This document shows positions 18,622 through 27,879 of a stretch of 64,000 nt of DNA, piece by piece. The notes beneath the pieces are model-generated. The model was not told the DNA's origin. It was given only the letters and a program-made list of their open reading frames with translations, and did not search any database. Position numbers and translations under genes: made by a program. Numbering within the stretch: the stretch's first letter is position 1; each line of letters starts with the position of its first letter. Origin of the DNA: Salinibacter ruber DSM 13855 (lineage in GTDB: Bacteria > Bacteroidota > Rhodothermia > Rhodothermales > Salinibacteraceae); NCBI RefSeq assembly GCF_000013045.1, contig NC_007677.1, positions 1,054,001-1,118,000 of the forward strand, given 5' to 3'.

Positions 18622-19986
18622 TTAAGCGACCGACTTGGCCCGTGGCGCGATTCGTTCGGTGAGGCGTCGGGCCCGGGCGTAGAGGTTGTGCACGTGGGTG
18701 TAGGTGAAGCGGGCGCTCCGGCCCAACAGGTGAAGATTGTTGAAGTGGTCCAGGTACGTCTTCAGGCGGTTGGCTTTGTCGTGGGCACCGACCTCCAGGA
18801 TGGGGTACGCGAAAGGGAGGGCCCGGTGGTCGACCGCGACGACATCTCCGTCCCCCTCGATGAAGCCCTGGGTTGCCAGCAGGTCCACCGCGCTGTTCCG
18901 AAGGGTGTCGTCCGACTGCTCCCACGCCTCGGTGTGCGGATGGCAGGGGCGTTCCAGGACGACGACGGTCTGGTCGTCGGGGGCCATGTGGGGGCTGCGG
19001 TTCTTCGGTTCGTAGAGGCGGGTGAACGGGACCGACCGTTCGGGAAAGTAGAGGGAGGCGTTTGCGGTAAGGCGGGGGCGGTCCAGCCCCAGCACCACGA
19101 GACGAAGGTGGCGAAACCGCATCGACTCGGCCACCGACCGCACCGCCTCGGGCGGCGGCGGGTCGAGCAGATGAAGCACGCGCGTCAGGGGCAGGGTGCT
19201 CACGATTGAGTCCACGCCGACGCGGGCATCGTCGTTGACCGTGACCTGACGGATCTCACGGTCGTCGTGCGACAGCCGGGTGATGCGGGCCCCGGTACGG
19301 ATCCGGTCGCGGCCGATGGCGTCGGCGGTGGCCTCGGCGATCTGGCCGTAGCCGTGCTTGGGGTAGTAGAAGGAGCCGTCGAGGTGGCGCGCCTTCTGGG
19401 TTGGGCCGCCAAAGGCCTCAAGTAAAAACGTCTTGAGGTCGAGGCCCTCCAGGCGATCCCCCGCCACGCGGGGCGAGAGCGTGGTGGCGTCGGCGCCCCA
19501 CAGCTTCTCGGTGTAGTTGAGCAGGAAGTGTCTGGCGAGGGTGGGGCCGTAGCTCTGCAGGGCCATCTCCTCGAAATGCTCGGCGTCTTCCGAGACGCGA
19601 GGAATGGACAGCTGCTCCCACGCGATTTGGGCGAGGAGGGAGGGCGAAAGTTTTTGCAGGAGGTCGTAAGGGGCAAGGGGAAAGTCGATGCGCCGCCCGC
19701 GCCAGCAGATTTGGCTGGGGGCGTCCACGCGGCGGAGGTCGTCGCCCAGGAGGGCCCGCACGTCGGCGGTCACCGCGTCGTTCTTGTCGTGGAAGCGGTG
19801 CGCGCCGGTGTCGTAGCGGAACGGGCCCATCTGGAGCGTCCGCGCGTTGCCGCCCACGGCGTCCGCGGCCTCGAAGAGGCGCACGTCGAGCCCCTGCTTC
19901 CGGGCGTAGAACCCGGTCGCGAGCCCGGCGGGGCCTGCCCCCAGTACGGTCAGAGGGGACTCCTGCGGGTCAATGGTCGTAGACAT
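18622..19986 (-). CDS. FAD-dependent oxidoreductase (amine-oxidase / UDP-galactopyranose-mutase-like)
   Basis: Protein of 454 residues with an N-terminal Rossmann dinucleotide-binding motif (VLGAGPAGLATGFYARKQG, about 14-32) and the following VRLFEAADAVGGNARTL. The segment DTGAHRFHDKN resembles protoporphyrinogen-oxidase-like and UDP-galactopyranose-mutase-like proteins of polysaccharide loci. No membrane segment is visible. Its start overlaps the end of the membrane glycosyltransferase-like gene by 17 bases, so the two are probably translated together and act on one glycan or lipid-glycan substrate (inference). Confidence 0.8.
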   Translation of the reverse strand: MSTTIDPQESPLTVLGAGPAGLATGFYARKQGLDVRLFEAADAVGGNARTLQMGPFRYDTGAHRFHDKNDAVTADVRALLGDDLRRVDAPSQICWRGRRIDFPLAPYDLLQKLSPSLLAQIAWEQLSIPRVSEDAEHFEEMALQSYGPTLARHFLLNYTEKLWGADATTLSPRVAGDRLEGLDLKTFLLEAFGGPTQKARHLDGSFYYPKHGYGQIAEATADAIGRDRIRTGARITRLSHDDREIRQVTVNDDARVGVDSIVSTLPLTRVLHLLDPPPPEAVRSVAESMRFRHLRLVVLGLDRPRLTANASLYFPERSVPFTRLYEPKNRSPHMAPDDQTVVVLERPCHPHTEAWEQSDDTLRNSAVDLLATQGFIEGDGDVVAVDHRALPFAYPILEVGAHDKANRLKTYLDHFNNLHLLGRSARFTYTHVHNLYARARRLTERIAPRAKSVA

Positions 19987-21484
19987 AAACGGTCACCTTG
20001 GGCCACATGCGATTGACGTGCGGGTTGTGGTAGAACGTGCGGGTGCGGGTCGGGGCCTCGTCGAGCAGCGGTGCGTAGGTGCCCACCACCAGGGTGCGTC
20101 CCGTTTCCGCCTCCCGCAGGCGGTGAACGTCGGACGAGTCTTCAATTGAGAAAAACCGGGCCCCCACCTGCTGGGTTCGGAGGTATGTGTTGACGAGCGG
20201 GACGGACGCGACGCGCGTCGGCCCGGAATCCGTCTGGGCCGTGGTCTCGACAAACGCCTTGGCCTGGGCGATGGCCGATGGGGTGCGGTGCTGGGCCACG
20301 AGCACGAGCGTGACCGCGGCGTAGGCCCCGGCGGCCGCCAGGATCCCCCCGCGGACGGGCCACGCGCGGGCCCGCCACAGGGCCGCTGCGCCCGCCGCCA
20401 GCACCGGGAGCAGCAGTGCCAAGAGGGGCAGCACGTGCCGGCTCTTGTGCACGACGTTCTGGAAGAAGAACATCCAGAGGGCGTAGGGGACGGCCCCGGC
20501 CGCAATCATCCGGGCATATCGGCCGTGGAGGGTCCCGGACCGCCACAGCCGCCAGGTCCCGGCCCCACCGGTTGCCGCCACCCCTGCCCCCACGAAAGCC
20601 GTGCTCCAGTGACGCCCCGGCCACCAGCCCCCGAGTCCATCGGCCCACAAGCCCTGCACGGTCCCGGCGAGGCGGCGCCCGAGGTCCGACTCCGTCTGCA
20701 CCGTGCCGCCGAAGTCCGTGAAGTGACCGGTGGTCTGGCCCCACGCCACGTCGATCAGGGTCCACAGGCCTGTGTCTAGGACCATCGGCACGAGCCATAC
20801 CCCCACGCCGGCCCCCCCCGCCGTGATGAGGCGGACCGGTCGGGCGGAGCGTGCCAGCACGAGCAGGACCGGAATCACCACGAGGGGCAGGTACGAGAGC
20901 CGCAGCCCGGCCAGCAGCCCGGCCAGGAGCACGCCCACGAGCGCAGCCCGTCGCCGCCCCGGCCCGTCGCCGTTCCACGCCCGCATCAGCATTGCCAGTG
21001 TCGCCACGGCCCACGCCGTGCCCAGGAGGTCGGGCATGTAGCGATTCCCCATCAGCCACAGCAGAGGATTCAGGGCGACGACCCCGGCCAGCGCGGTTCC
21101 CTCTACGGAGCGCAGCGGTCGGCCCCACAGGCGCAGGAGCGCCCAGACGAGGCCGAGGGTGGCAAGCCCGCCGACCAGCGCAAAGCTGGTGCTAAACGAT
21201 CCGGTGGGCAGGTAGAACAGCTCCGCCGCGGCCCAGAAGAGAGGGTATCCCGGAAAGTGCGGCTGCAGCGCTGCGATGTCGTACTCGTCGGCCACGCTGA
21301 GGGCGAAGCGCAGGCTGTCCGGGTCCTCGATGTATGTGATCGTGGTGGCGAGGCGGCTGGCAATGCAGACCACGGCCAGCGCGCCCCACGCCATGCCGGG
21401 CGCCCTCCAGTACCGCCGGAGCATCCGGCGCCAGGGCGACGCATCGGCGGCGGTCACCGGCGAGGCTGTGTCGCGCGTGCTCAC
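19970..21484 (-). CDS. Polytopic membrane protein, GT-C (family 39/83-like) glycosyltransferase candidate
   Basis: About 504 residues with roughly 10-12 hydrophobic segments. The acidic pair in the first outer loop (EDPDSLRFALSVADEYDI) followed by QPHFPGYPLFWAA fits the layout of GT-C transferases that use polyprenyl-phosphate sugars, but I see no signature that fixes a subfamily. The start is uncertain: GTG at 21484 (MSTRDTASP) is used, while ATGs at 21565 and 21424 are also open. It is translationally coupled to the FAD oxidoreductase downstream. Confidence 0.68.
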   Translation of the reverse strand: MSTRDTASPVTAADASPWRRMLRRYWRAPGMAWGALAVVCIASRLATTITYIEDPDSLRFALSVADEYDIAALQPHFPGYPLFWAAAELFYLPTGSFSTSFALVGGLATLGLVWALLRLWGRPLRSVEGTALAGVVALNPLLWLMGNRYMPDLLGTAWAVATLAMLMRAWNGDGPGRRRAALVGVLLAGLLAGLRLSYLPLVVIPVLLVLARSARPVRLITAGGAGVGVWLVPMVLDTGLWTLIDVAWGQTTGHFTDFGGTVQTESDLGRRLAGTVQGLWADGLGGWWPGRHWSTAFVGAGVAATGGAGTWRLWRSGTLHGRYARMIAAGAVPYALWMFFFQNVVHKSRHVLPLLALLLPVLAAGAAALWRARAWPVRGGILAAAGAYAAVTLVLVAQHRTPSAIAQAKAFVETTAQTDSGPTRVASVPLVNTYLRTQQVGARFFSIEDSSDVHRLREAETGRTLVVGTYAPLLDEAPTRTRTFYHNPHVNRMWPKVTVYVYDH

Positions 21485-21604
21485 GAGGTCGAACGGACAA
21501 GTTGGGGAATCAGACACCGACGCCCCTCCCCCGCCGGGGCGGAAGAGGGGCGATCGGTCATGCATCACCGGGCACAACCCCGTGTGATCCGTATGGCGTG
21601 CAGA

Positions 21605-22846
21605 CTACCAGGCCGCCACGTTGCTGTCGCTGAAGCCGTAGGCGTCCGCGAGGATCTGCGTCGCGTCTGCGAGATCGCTCTCGTAGTCCGACACCTCCAA
21701 ATTTTCGTTATACGGCGGATCATTGCCGATGTCCTCAAGGATGTTGGTGAGCTGCGAATCGCTCAGCTCACTGTTGTAAAACTGGAGGCTCCAGGCAAAG
21801 GCTTTGGCTTCCCCCCAGGCGCCCTCGTCGATGTCTCCCTGCGCGACGGTTTTCCCATCGTCGAGGCCGCTCAGCGACCCCTCCATCGAGTTGATGTAGT
21901 GAATTACGTTGACCGCGACGACCTTCTCCCAGGCGTCGAGGGCCGTCTGAGCGTGACCAGAGGGATCCTCGCCGTTTTCGATGTCTTCGCGTCCTTCGAC
22001 GAGCGCGTTAAACGCATCGCGAGCGAAGTCGGGAGACGGTCCGTCGGTGCTCGAGGCTGCGGCGGACCGCTCGATGGCGTACGCGGCCCAGGTGTACACG
22101 TACTCGCTCGTGAGGTCGACCGAGCCGTTGCCGTCAATGTCGCGCGACACGTTCCCGTCGGCCAGTCCCTCTTCCCCGTTTTCGTAGTCGAGGTATGGCT
22201 CAAGCGTGCGGGGGAAGCCGAAGTAGCCGAAGGCGGCGTCCCACTGCTCGGCCCGGTTCGAGGAGACATTCTCGTTGGCGAAGTTGCTCAAAATCGCGGC
22301 GCCCTGGCCGTAGAGGGGCGTGCCCAGTAGCATCTTCTCGGCGAACTGGCTCAGGACGATTCCATTGTCGGTCCGGGTAATGTTCTCCGACCCGGCTCGC
22401 TCGAAGTAGTACTTAAGCATCTGGTCCGTCGTGATCCGCGACCCGGGATTGGGGGAGTCTCCACTTTCCAGATTCTGGCTCAGGGAGAGGGGCGCATCGT
22501 CCGTCAGGGAAGAAATATCCACCCCGCTTGCGATGTCGCCGTAGGTACTCTGCTCGGCGGAAATGCCGGAGGTTGGGAGCGTCTTGCCGTTGATGGTGCC
22601 CGTGTACAGTTCGTCGAGCACGGTCTCGGAGTTGTTGGAGGCGTTTCCGACCCGGACGCCGAGGTCAAACGCCAGAAGATTCGTCACTGCCTCCGTTCCG
22701 TAGGTGTTGGACGGATACTCAAACGTAGCGGTCTCGTCGCCACCGCCTCCATTTGAGCCGGTGCTATCGCAGCCCGTGAGCACCAGCCCCAAGGCAAGGA
22801 GGGGAAGCAAGAATGCGGTCGTGTAGCGAGAAAGGGAACGTTGCAT
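21605..22846 (-). CDS. DUF4856-family lipoprotein
   Basis: About 413 residues. The signal peptide ends in the lipobox LVLTGC, followed by a Gly/Asp-rich tether (DSTGSNGGGGDE). The body matches the DUF4856 family of Bacteroidota: YGTEAVTNLLAFDLGVRVGN near the start and a helical repeat-like remainder. The function of the family is not established. It lies downstream of a FecA-like TonB receptor on the same strand, with a hairpin in between, so a role in iron or ligand capture at the cell surface is a reasonable inference. The start MQRSLSRY at 22846 is preferred over the in-frame ATG 18 bases upstream. Confidence 0.8.
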   Translation of the reverse strand: MQRSLSRYTTAFLLPLLALGLVLTGCDSTGSNGGGGDETATFEYPSNTYGTEAVTNLLAFDLGVRVGNASNNSETVLDELYTGTINGKTLPTSGISAEQSTYGDIASGVDISSLTDDAPLSLSQNLESGDSPNPGSRITTDQMLKYYFERAGSENITRTDNGIVLSQFAEKMLLGTPLYGQGAAILSNFANENVSSNRAEQWDAAFGYFGFPRTLEPYLDYENGEEGLADGNVSRDIDGNGSVDLTSEYVYTWAAYAIERSAAASSTDGPSPDFARDAFNALVEGREDIENGEDPSGHAQTALDAWEKVVAVNVIHYINSMEGSLSGLDDGKTVAQGDIDEGAWGEAKAFAWSLQFYNSELSDSQLTNILEDIGNDPPYNENLEVSDYESDLADATQILADAYGFSDSNVAAW

Positions 22847-22889
22847 AGGAGTCGATGCGTTCATAAGAGTGTATCTGTGTGAAGAAGGC

Positions 22890-22926
22890 GCTCCGCCTCC
22901 CAGGATCAGGATCCGGGGGGCGGAGC
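22890..22926. other. Strong intercistronic hairpin between TonB receptor and DUF4856 genes
   Basis: Arms GCTCCGCCTCCC (22890-22901) and GGGGGGCGGAGC (22915-22926) form a 12-bp stem with one G-T pair. On the plus strand it is followed by ATTTTTC, the shape of an intrinsic terminator. Both flanking genes are on the minus strand, where only GCCTTCTTC follows. It could therefore act as a partial terminator or as an mRNA stabiliser that lets the receptor be made at a different level from the lipoprotein. Confidence 0.55.
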
Positions 22927-22942
22927 ATTTTTCTGTGTGGGG

Positions 22943-25504
22943 TTAGAAGTCGTACTGAATCGAGAGATTGACCTGGCGGCGGGCACCGGGGATGATGCCC
23001 GTACTCAGGTTGGCACTCGGCTGGCTGGGGTTGGAGTGCAGCCGCGAGCCGATGTACACGTTGTCCGTCACGTTCTTGGCGGTAAGCTGGATGCTGAGGG
23101 CGTCGGAGTACTCGTAAGTCGCTCCGGCGTCGATCACCGTATGGGCCGGCACGGGCCCCCGCTCGCCCCGGTTGTTGGTGGCCTCCAGGTTTTCGAGGTC
23201 GGTGTAGAAGCGGCCGGTGTAGCTGAGGTCGGTCGACAGGGTGAGTCCGATGTCCGAGAAGGCCTTCGACAGGCCCACCGTGGCGGTGTGACGGGGGGCT
23301 GCCGGCAGCTCGTTGCCGGTGATGTCTTCCGGCAGGCCGTCGATCGCGCTTGAAATGACGCCCTGCACGACCGACGACTGCAGGTAGGTATACGAGACGT
23401 CCAGCGTGGGGAGGGGGGCGGCAAAGAGCCCGCCTTTCACCCGGGTTCGGGCCTCCAGGCCGTAGCTCTCCACCACCCCCAGGTTTTGCTGGAAGCTCGT
23501 GCGGCCGCCCACCAGGTCCTCCACGTAGAGGTAGAAGCCGGTAACCTCGAACTGGCCGGCGTCGGAGCGGCCCCGCACGCCCAGCTCCGTGTTCCAGCTC
23601 TTCTCGGCCTTCAGGTCGAATCCGCCGTCGCCTGCGCCGGTGGCGCTGGGCGGATCGAAGCCCACGATGGCGAAGGTGGCGCTGGAGGGCGGCGTGTAGC
23701 CGCGGTGGACCCCGCCGAAGAGGCGGGCGTTGCCCGGCCCGAGCAGCGGGCCCAGGTCGGCGGTCCCCAGGTTCCAGTTAAAGCCGAGCCGGGGCAGGGG
23801 GACGACGCTCGTCTGGTCGCGGTACTGGCTGCCGTTGAGGCGGTTGATCTGAGATTGCTTGAAGGCCTCTAGCCGAAACCCCGGTGAGAGGCGGAGCGGG
23901 CCCCACTGCACATCCTCCAGCGCGTAGAGGGAGAGCGCCCGCGTCTCGTAGACCGAGCTGCCGCCGATGATCGTGACGGGGTCGGAATCGGACACGTCGC
24001 CCTGATAGAAAACGCCTTCCCGCACGCCCACCTCGTCGCTGATCTTGCGGTTGTCCTTGAAGCGTTCCCAGTGCAGGCGGCCGCCCACTTCCAGGTCCGC
24101 CTCCTGCCCGAGCAGGCTGTGCTGGATGCCCAGCGAGTGCTCGACGCCGGTAACGTAGAAGGTGCGCACGTTGCCGAAGTACGGCTTGTCATCCAGCGTG
24201 ATGTTTTCCTGGGTTCTCACGTCGCTGATGCCGACCCGCATGAGCGGCCCCGGCTCGTTCGGGGCGACCGGCTCGGCGTCCCTGTCTGGGGCCTGGTAGG
24301 CCTCCGCGTCCACGAACACATCCTTCTCTCGCCACCACGGGCGGTGAAAGACGTTGGCGTAAAGCCGCGTGGTGCCCTGCACGGCGTCGCTGTAGCGGCG
24401 GTTGTAGATCGTTCCCAGCGACGCCCGATAGATCTGGTAGAGGTCGTCGTCCTTGGGGTTGAAATCCGGGTCGGTGCGGAAGGAGTACGGCGTGAGGCCG
24501 GTATAGGTGGCGTTCAGCCGCTCATAGTTGGCATTGGTCTTGACGTACAGCGATCGATTGGCGCCGAGGTCGGCCTGCAGCTTGGCGGTGCCGTTAAACT
24601 GGCGGAAGTCGTTGTGCTGTCGAAAGCCGCTTCCCCGCTTGAAGAGCAGCTGGACCTGCGGGCGCACGTCGTCGGTCCCAAAGCCGCCGACCTCCCCGAA
24701 GGCGCTGACATAGCCGTTCGTACCGGGGGTCAGTTCGACGGTGCCCCCCGGCGAGCGGCGCTGTGGGCGGCTGGTGACGTAGTTGATCACGCCGGCCATC
24801 GTCTGCGGGCCGTGCCGGATCGTGGAGCTGCCCTTGATGACCTCGATCTCCTCGATGCGCTCGATGGGCGGGTTGTAGTAGAGCGGCGAGAAGACGTACG
24901 GGGCGGGTTGGATGGGCATTCCGTCCTCCATGACGAGAACACGCTGGGTCCGGCGGGGCTGCAGGCCGCGGATGCCCACCGACATGCGGGTTTGCGACAT
25001 GCCGTCGTCGGCCAGGCCGTAGACGCCGGGCACGTGCTTGAGGGCGGCCTGGGTGCCGATGGGGTCCATCTGGTCCAGGGCGGCGGCGTCCACCTTCGTG
25101 GCCGCCCCCGGAAGGGCCGTCCGGGTGCCGCGCGTGGCGCCGGTAATCTCGAGGCCTGACAGCTCTACGGTGGCGCTTGCCAGTTCTATGGTCAGGCGCG
25201 CCGCCTGGCCGGCCCGGACCTGGACCGTGCGCGTGGTCGTGACGTAGCCCACGTGGCGGACGTGCAGGGTCGTGCGCCCGGGCGGCAGGTTGGTGAGCAC
25301 AAAGCGACCGTCCGCGTCGGTGACGGTGCCTTGGGGCCGGTTGCTCCCGTTGACCCCCACCGTTGCGTCGGCAAGCGCCCCCCCTGTTTCTGCGGCAACG
25401 ACGCGCCCTTCTACACGGCCCGTCGGCCCGTCCTGACCTACCGCCAGCCCGTTATTTAGACCAAATACAAGAAAAGAGAGGGCGAGAACGTAGCCGACGC
25501 GCAT
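22943..25504 (-). CDS. TonB-dependent outer-membrane receptor, FecA-like
   Basis: About 853 residues. A signal peptide (MRVGYVLALSFLVFGLNNG) is followed by a carboxypeptidase-regulatory-like beta-sandwich (about 27-110, GRVEGRVVAAETGGALADATV) typical of Bacteroidota receptors. Next come a plug domain (about 125-255, GIRGLQPRRTQRVLVMEDG, IEVIKGSSTIRHGPQTMAGVI) and a long beta-barrel ending in the aromatic NLSIQYDF. The plug and early barrel resemble receptors for ferric citrate and similar siderophores. Substrate is inferred only. The in-frame extension upstream to 25750 lacks domain character, and the signal peptide fixes the start at 25504. It is 49 bases downstream of a small lipoprotein gene. 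Confidence 0.9.
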   Translation of the reverse strand: MRVGYVLALSFLVFGLNNGLAVGQDGPTGRVEGRVVAAETGGALADATVGVNGSNRPQGTVTDADGRFVLTNLPPGRTTLHVRHVGYVTTTRTVQVRAGQAARLTIELASATVELSGLEITGATRGTRTALPGAATKVDAAALDQMDPIGTQAALKHVPGVYGLADDGMSQTRMSVGIRGLQPRRTQRVLVMEDGMPIQPAPYVFSPLYYNPPIERIEEIEVIKGSSTIRHGPQTMAGVINYVTSRPQRRSPGGTVELTPGTNGYVSAFGEVGGFGTDDVRPQVQLLFKRGSGFRQHNDFRQFNGTAKLQADLGANRSLYVKTNANYERLNATYTGLTPYSFRTDPDFNPKDDDLYQIYRASLGTIYNRRYSDAVQGTTRLYANVFHRPWWREKDVFVDAEAYQAPDRDAEPVAPNEPGPLMRVGISDVRTQENITLDDKPYFGNVRTFYVTGVEHSLGIQHSLLGQEADLEVGGRLHWERFKDNRKISDEVGVREGVFYQGDVSDSDPVTIIGGSSVYETRALSLYALEDVQWGPLRLSPGFRLEAFKQSQINRLNGSQYRDQTSVVPLPRLGFNWNLGTADLGPLLGPGNARLFGGVHRGYTPPSSATFAIVGFDPPSATGAGDGGFDLKAEKSWNTELGVRGRSDAGQFEVTGFYLYVEDLVGGRTSFQQNLGVVESYGLEARTRVKGGLFAAPLPTLDVSYTYLQSSVVQGVISSAIDGLPEDITGNELPAAPRHTATVGLSKAFSDIGLTLSTDLSYTGRFYTDLENLEATNNRGERGPVPAHTVIDAGATYEYSDALSIQLTAKNVTDNVYIGSRLHSNPSQPSANLSTGIIPGARRQVNLSIQYDF

Positions 25505-25553
25505 ACTGCGAGATCCAATTCTGTATCCGTGTGCGAGGCGCCCACCGCCGAGA

Positions 25554-25790
25554 CTAGAAGCGGGCCGGGTTCGTCGTCGTGCTATTAGTCTTCGACGAGG
25601 ACTGGGTGGAATCCACGGCGGTGGCGGGCGGGGACAGGCGGTCGAGGGCACTGTAGCTCCCCCCTTCCTCGGGGGCTCCGTCCGATGGGCCCAGGATGGG
25701 ATCGTCCGAACACGCCGGCAGAACGACGAGCAGAAGAAGCAGGACCCCAAGCCCTATTCCCATAGAGCGACGTGTGAACGAGTGGTCCAT
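25554..25790 (-). CDS. Small lipoprotein upstream of the TonB receptor
   Basis: 78-residue protein with an N-terminal charged segment, a hydrophobic stretch (GIGLGVLLLLLVVLPAC) ending in a lipobox Cys, and a short polar Ser/Thr/Asn-rich tail. Only about 50 residues would remain after processing. No family was recognised. Position at the head of the receptor operon suggests a surface accessory to uptake. An AT-rich patch at about 25810-25880 upstream is the likely promoter area. Confidence 0.65.
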   Translation of the reverse strand: MDHSFTRRSMGIGLGVLLLLLVVLPACSDDPILGPSDGAPEEGGSYSALDRLSPPATAVDSTQSSSKTNSTTTNPARF

Positions 25791-25965
25791 GCAGAACGCA
25801 AGAGCAATGACTGACTATTTAGACCACTTATAGATAAGAGGGGCTTTCTCGACGATCAACCGCGGATCATACAGAAGCTGTAAAATTGAGAAGAGGGGGG
25901 CGCGTACAGCCGGGGCCCCAGGGCCTTCGTCTTCGTCCCTCGGAGGCGGGCCAGGCCCGGACGGA

Positions 25966-27834
25966 CTACTCGGCCGGTTCCAAGACCAATGCTCCCAGCG
26001 GGGGAAGGGTCAACGACAGAGAGTGAGAGTGCCCGTGTTTCTCGACCGGATCGCTGTGGACGGCGCCCCGATTGCCCACGTTGCTCCCGCCGTACACGTC
26101 GCTGTCGCTATTGAGCCGCTCGTGCCACCGGCCGTCCCCCGTGGCCCCGATGCGGTAGTCCTCGCGGACGACCGGGGTAAAGTTGAGCACAAAGACGAGC
26201 GACCGGTCCCCGTTGAGGCGGCGGTAGGTGAGGACGCTGTTCTCGCGGTCGTCGTACGCGATCCATTCGAAGCCGTCCTCCTGGTCGTTCCAGAGGGCCG
26301 GTGCGTTCTGGTAGAGGTGGTTGAGGTCGCCGAGCCACTCCATCAGGCCCTCGTGCAGCGGCTCGTCGGCGAGGTCCCATTCCAGCGCCCGGTCGTGGTC
26401 CCACTCGCGGTGCTGTCCGAACTCGCCGCCCATGAAGAGCAACTTCTTGCCGGGGTGGCCGAACATGTGGGCGTAGAGCAGCCGCAGGTTGGCCGCCTTC
26501 TGCCAGTCGTCGCCCGGCATTTTGCTCCACAGGGAGTTTTTGCCGTGCACCACCTCGTCGTGGGAGAGGGGGAGCGTGTAGTTTTCGGAGAACGCCCAGC
26601 TGAGGGTCCAGGTCAGGTCGCCGTGGTGGTGCTTGCGGTGGACCGGCTCCTTGCTCGCGTACTCGAGCGTGTCGTGCATCCAGCCCATGTTCCACTTGTA
26701 GAGGAAGCCGAGGCCGCCGTGCTCGGTGGGGGTGGTGACGCCGGGCCAGGCGGTCGACTCCTCGGCCAGCATGATCGCCTCGGGGTACTCGTCGTAGACG
26801 TGCTCGTTGGTGTCTTGGAGGAGGCTGATGGCGCCCAGGTTTTCGCGGCCGCCGTGCACGTTGGGCGACCAGTCGCCCTCCCGGGAGTAGTCGCGGTAGA
26901 GCATGGAGGCGACCGCGTCGACCCGCAGGCCGTCCACGTGGTACTTGTCCATCCAGAAGAGGGCGTTGGAGAGCAGGAAGTTGCGCACGCCGTTCTTGCC
27001 GAAGTCGAACACGCGCGTGCCCCAGTCCGGATGCTCCCGCATGAGCGGGTCCTCGTATTCGAAGAGGTGGGACCCGTCGAAGTAGGTGAGCCCCTGCGGG
27101 TCGGTGGCGAAGTGGCCGGGCACCCAGTCCATGATGACCCCGATGCCACGCTGGTGCAGCGTGTCGATGAGGTGCATGAGGCCTTCGGGGTCGCCGTAGC
27201 GGAAGGTGGGGGCGTAGTACCCGAGAATTTGGTAGCCCCACGACCCGTAGTACGGGTGCTCGGCGAGGGGCAGAAACTCGACGTGGGTGAAGCCGAGGTT
27301 CTGCACGTGGTCGGCCAGCGGCTCGGCGACCTCCCGGTAGCTGAGCGACGCGCCGTGCTCCTCGTGGCGCCAGGAGCCGAGGTGCACCTCGTAGATGGAA
27401 AGCGGCCCGTCGATCCCGCTGGGGCCCTCACGGGTGGTCATCCAGGCGTCATCGCCCCACGTGTAGGTGTCGAGGTCGGTGATGAGGGCCGAGAGGCCCT
27501 CGTAGGTGTTCTGGGCGGGCGGCTCCATGCGGAAGGCGTAGGGGTCGGTGCGGTCGAACCACTCGCCGCCGGCCCGGAGGTGGTACTTGTACTTGTCGCC
27601 CGGCTGGGCGCCGCGGACGTAGCCCTCCCAGAGCCCGCCCTCGCGTCGGTCCAGCACGTCGGCCCCGAAGCGCCAGTCGTTAAAGTCGCCCGTCACTTCC
27701 ACCCGGTCGGCGTTGGGGGCCCAGACGCCAAACCAGGTGCCCCGCTGGTTGGGGTGCGCCCCCATCCGTTCGTAGCTGTGGGTATGGGTGCCTTGCCGCC
27801 AGTAGTAGATGTCGTCGTCGGTGAGATGGGGCAT
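25966..27834 (-). CDS. glgB: 1,4-alpha-glucan branching enzyme
   Basis: GH13 enzyme of 622 residues that transfers alpha-1,4 chains to alpha-1,6 branch points. It has an N-terminal CBM48-like module ([23 protein letters not shown]), the catalytic barrel with nucleophile Asp306 in [17 protein letters not shown], acid/base Glu358 in MLAEEST, and the transition-state Asp in [10 protein letters not shown]. It lacks the extra N1 module of longer GlgB forms. It sits 45 bases downstream of treS-mak on the same strand and acts last in the GlgE route, branching the linear glucan. The start [15 protein letters not shown] at 27834 is preferred over the ATG ten codons upstream. Confidence 0.95.
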   Translation of the reverse strand: MPHLTDDDIYYWRQGTHTHSYERMGAHPNQRGTWFGVWAPNADRVEVTGDFNDWRFGADVLDRREGGLWEGYVRGAQPGDKYKYHLRAGGEWFDRTDPYAFRMEPPAQNTYEGLSALITDLDTYTWGDDAWMTTREGPSGIDGPLSIYEVHLGSWRHEEHGASLSYREVAEPLADHVQNLGFTHVEFLPLAEHPYYGSWGYQILGYYAPTFRYGDPEGLMHLIDTLHQRGIGVIMDWVPGHFATDPQGLTYFDGSHLFEYEDPLMREHPDWGTRVFDFGKNGVRNFLLSNALFWMDKYHVDGLRVDAVASMLYRDYSREGDWSPNVHGGRENLGAISLLQDTNEHVYDEYPEAIMLAEESTAWPGVTTPTEHGGLGFLYKWNMGWMHDTLEYASKEPVHRKHHHGDLTWTLSWAFSENYTLPLSHDEVVHGKNSLWSKMPGDDWQKAANLRLLYAHMFGHPGKKLLFMGGEFGQHREWDHDRALEWDLADEPLHEGLMEWLGDLNHLYQNAPALWNDQEDGFEWIAYDDRENSVLTYRRLNGDRSLVFVLNFTPVVREDYRIGATGDGRWHERLNSDSDVYGGSNVGNRGAVHSDPVEKHGHSHSLSLTLPPLGALVLEPAE

Positions 27835-27879
27835 GGGGGGAGAAGAATGGGTGGAGCGGGACACTCGGGCAGGGAGGAA

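Noticed and set aside
25454-25465. ATTTAGACCA present both before the small lipoprotein (about 25817) and at the receptor start, considered as a shared regulator site.
   Set aside because: The second copy is inside the signal-peptide codons of the receptor, so chance is the simpler explanation.
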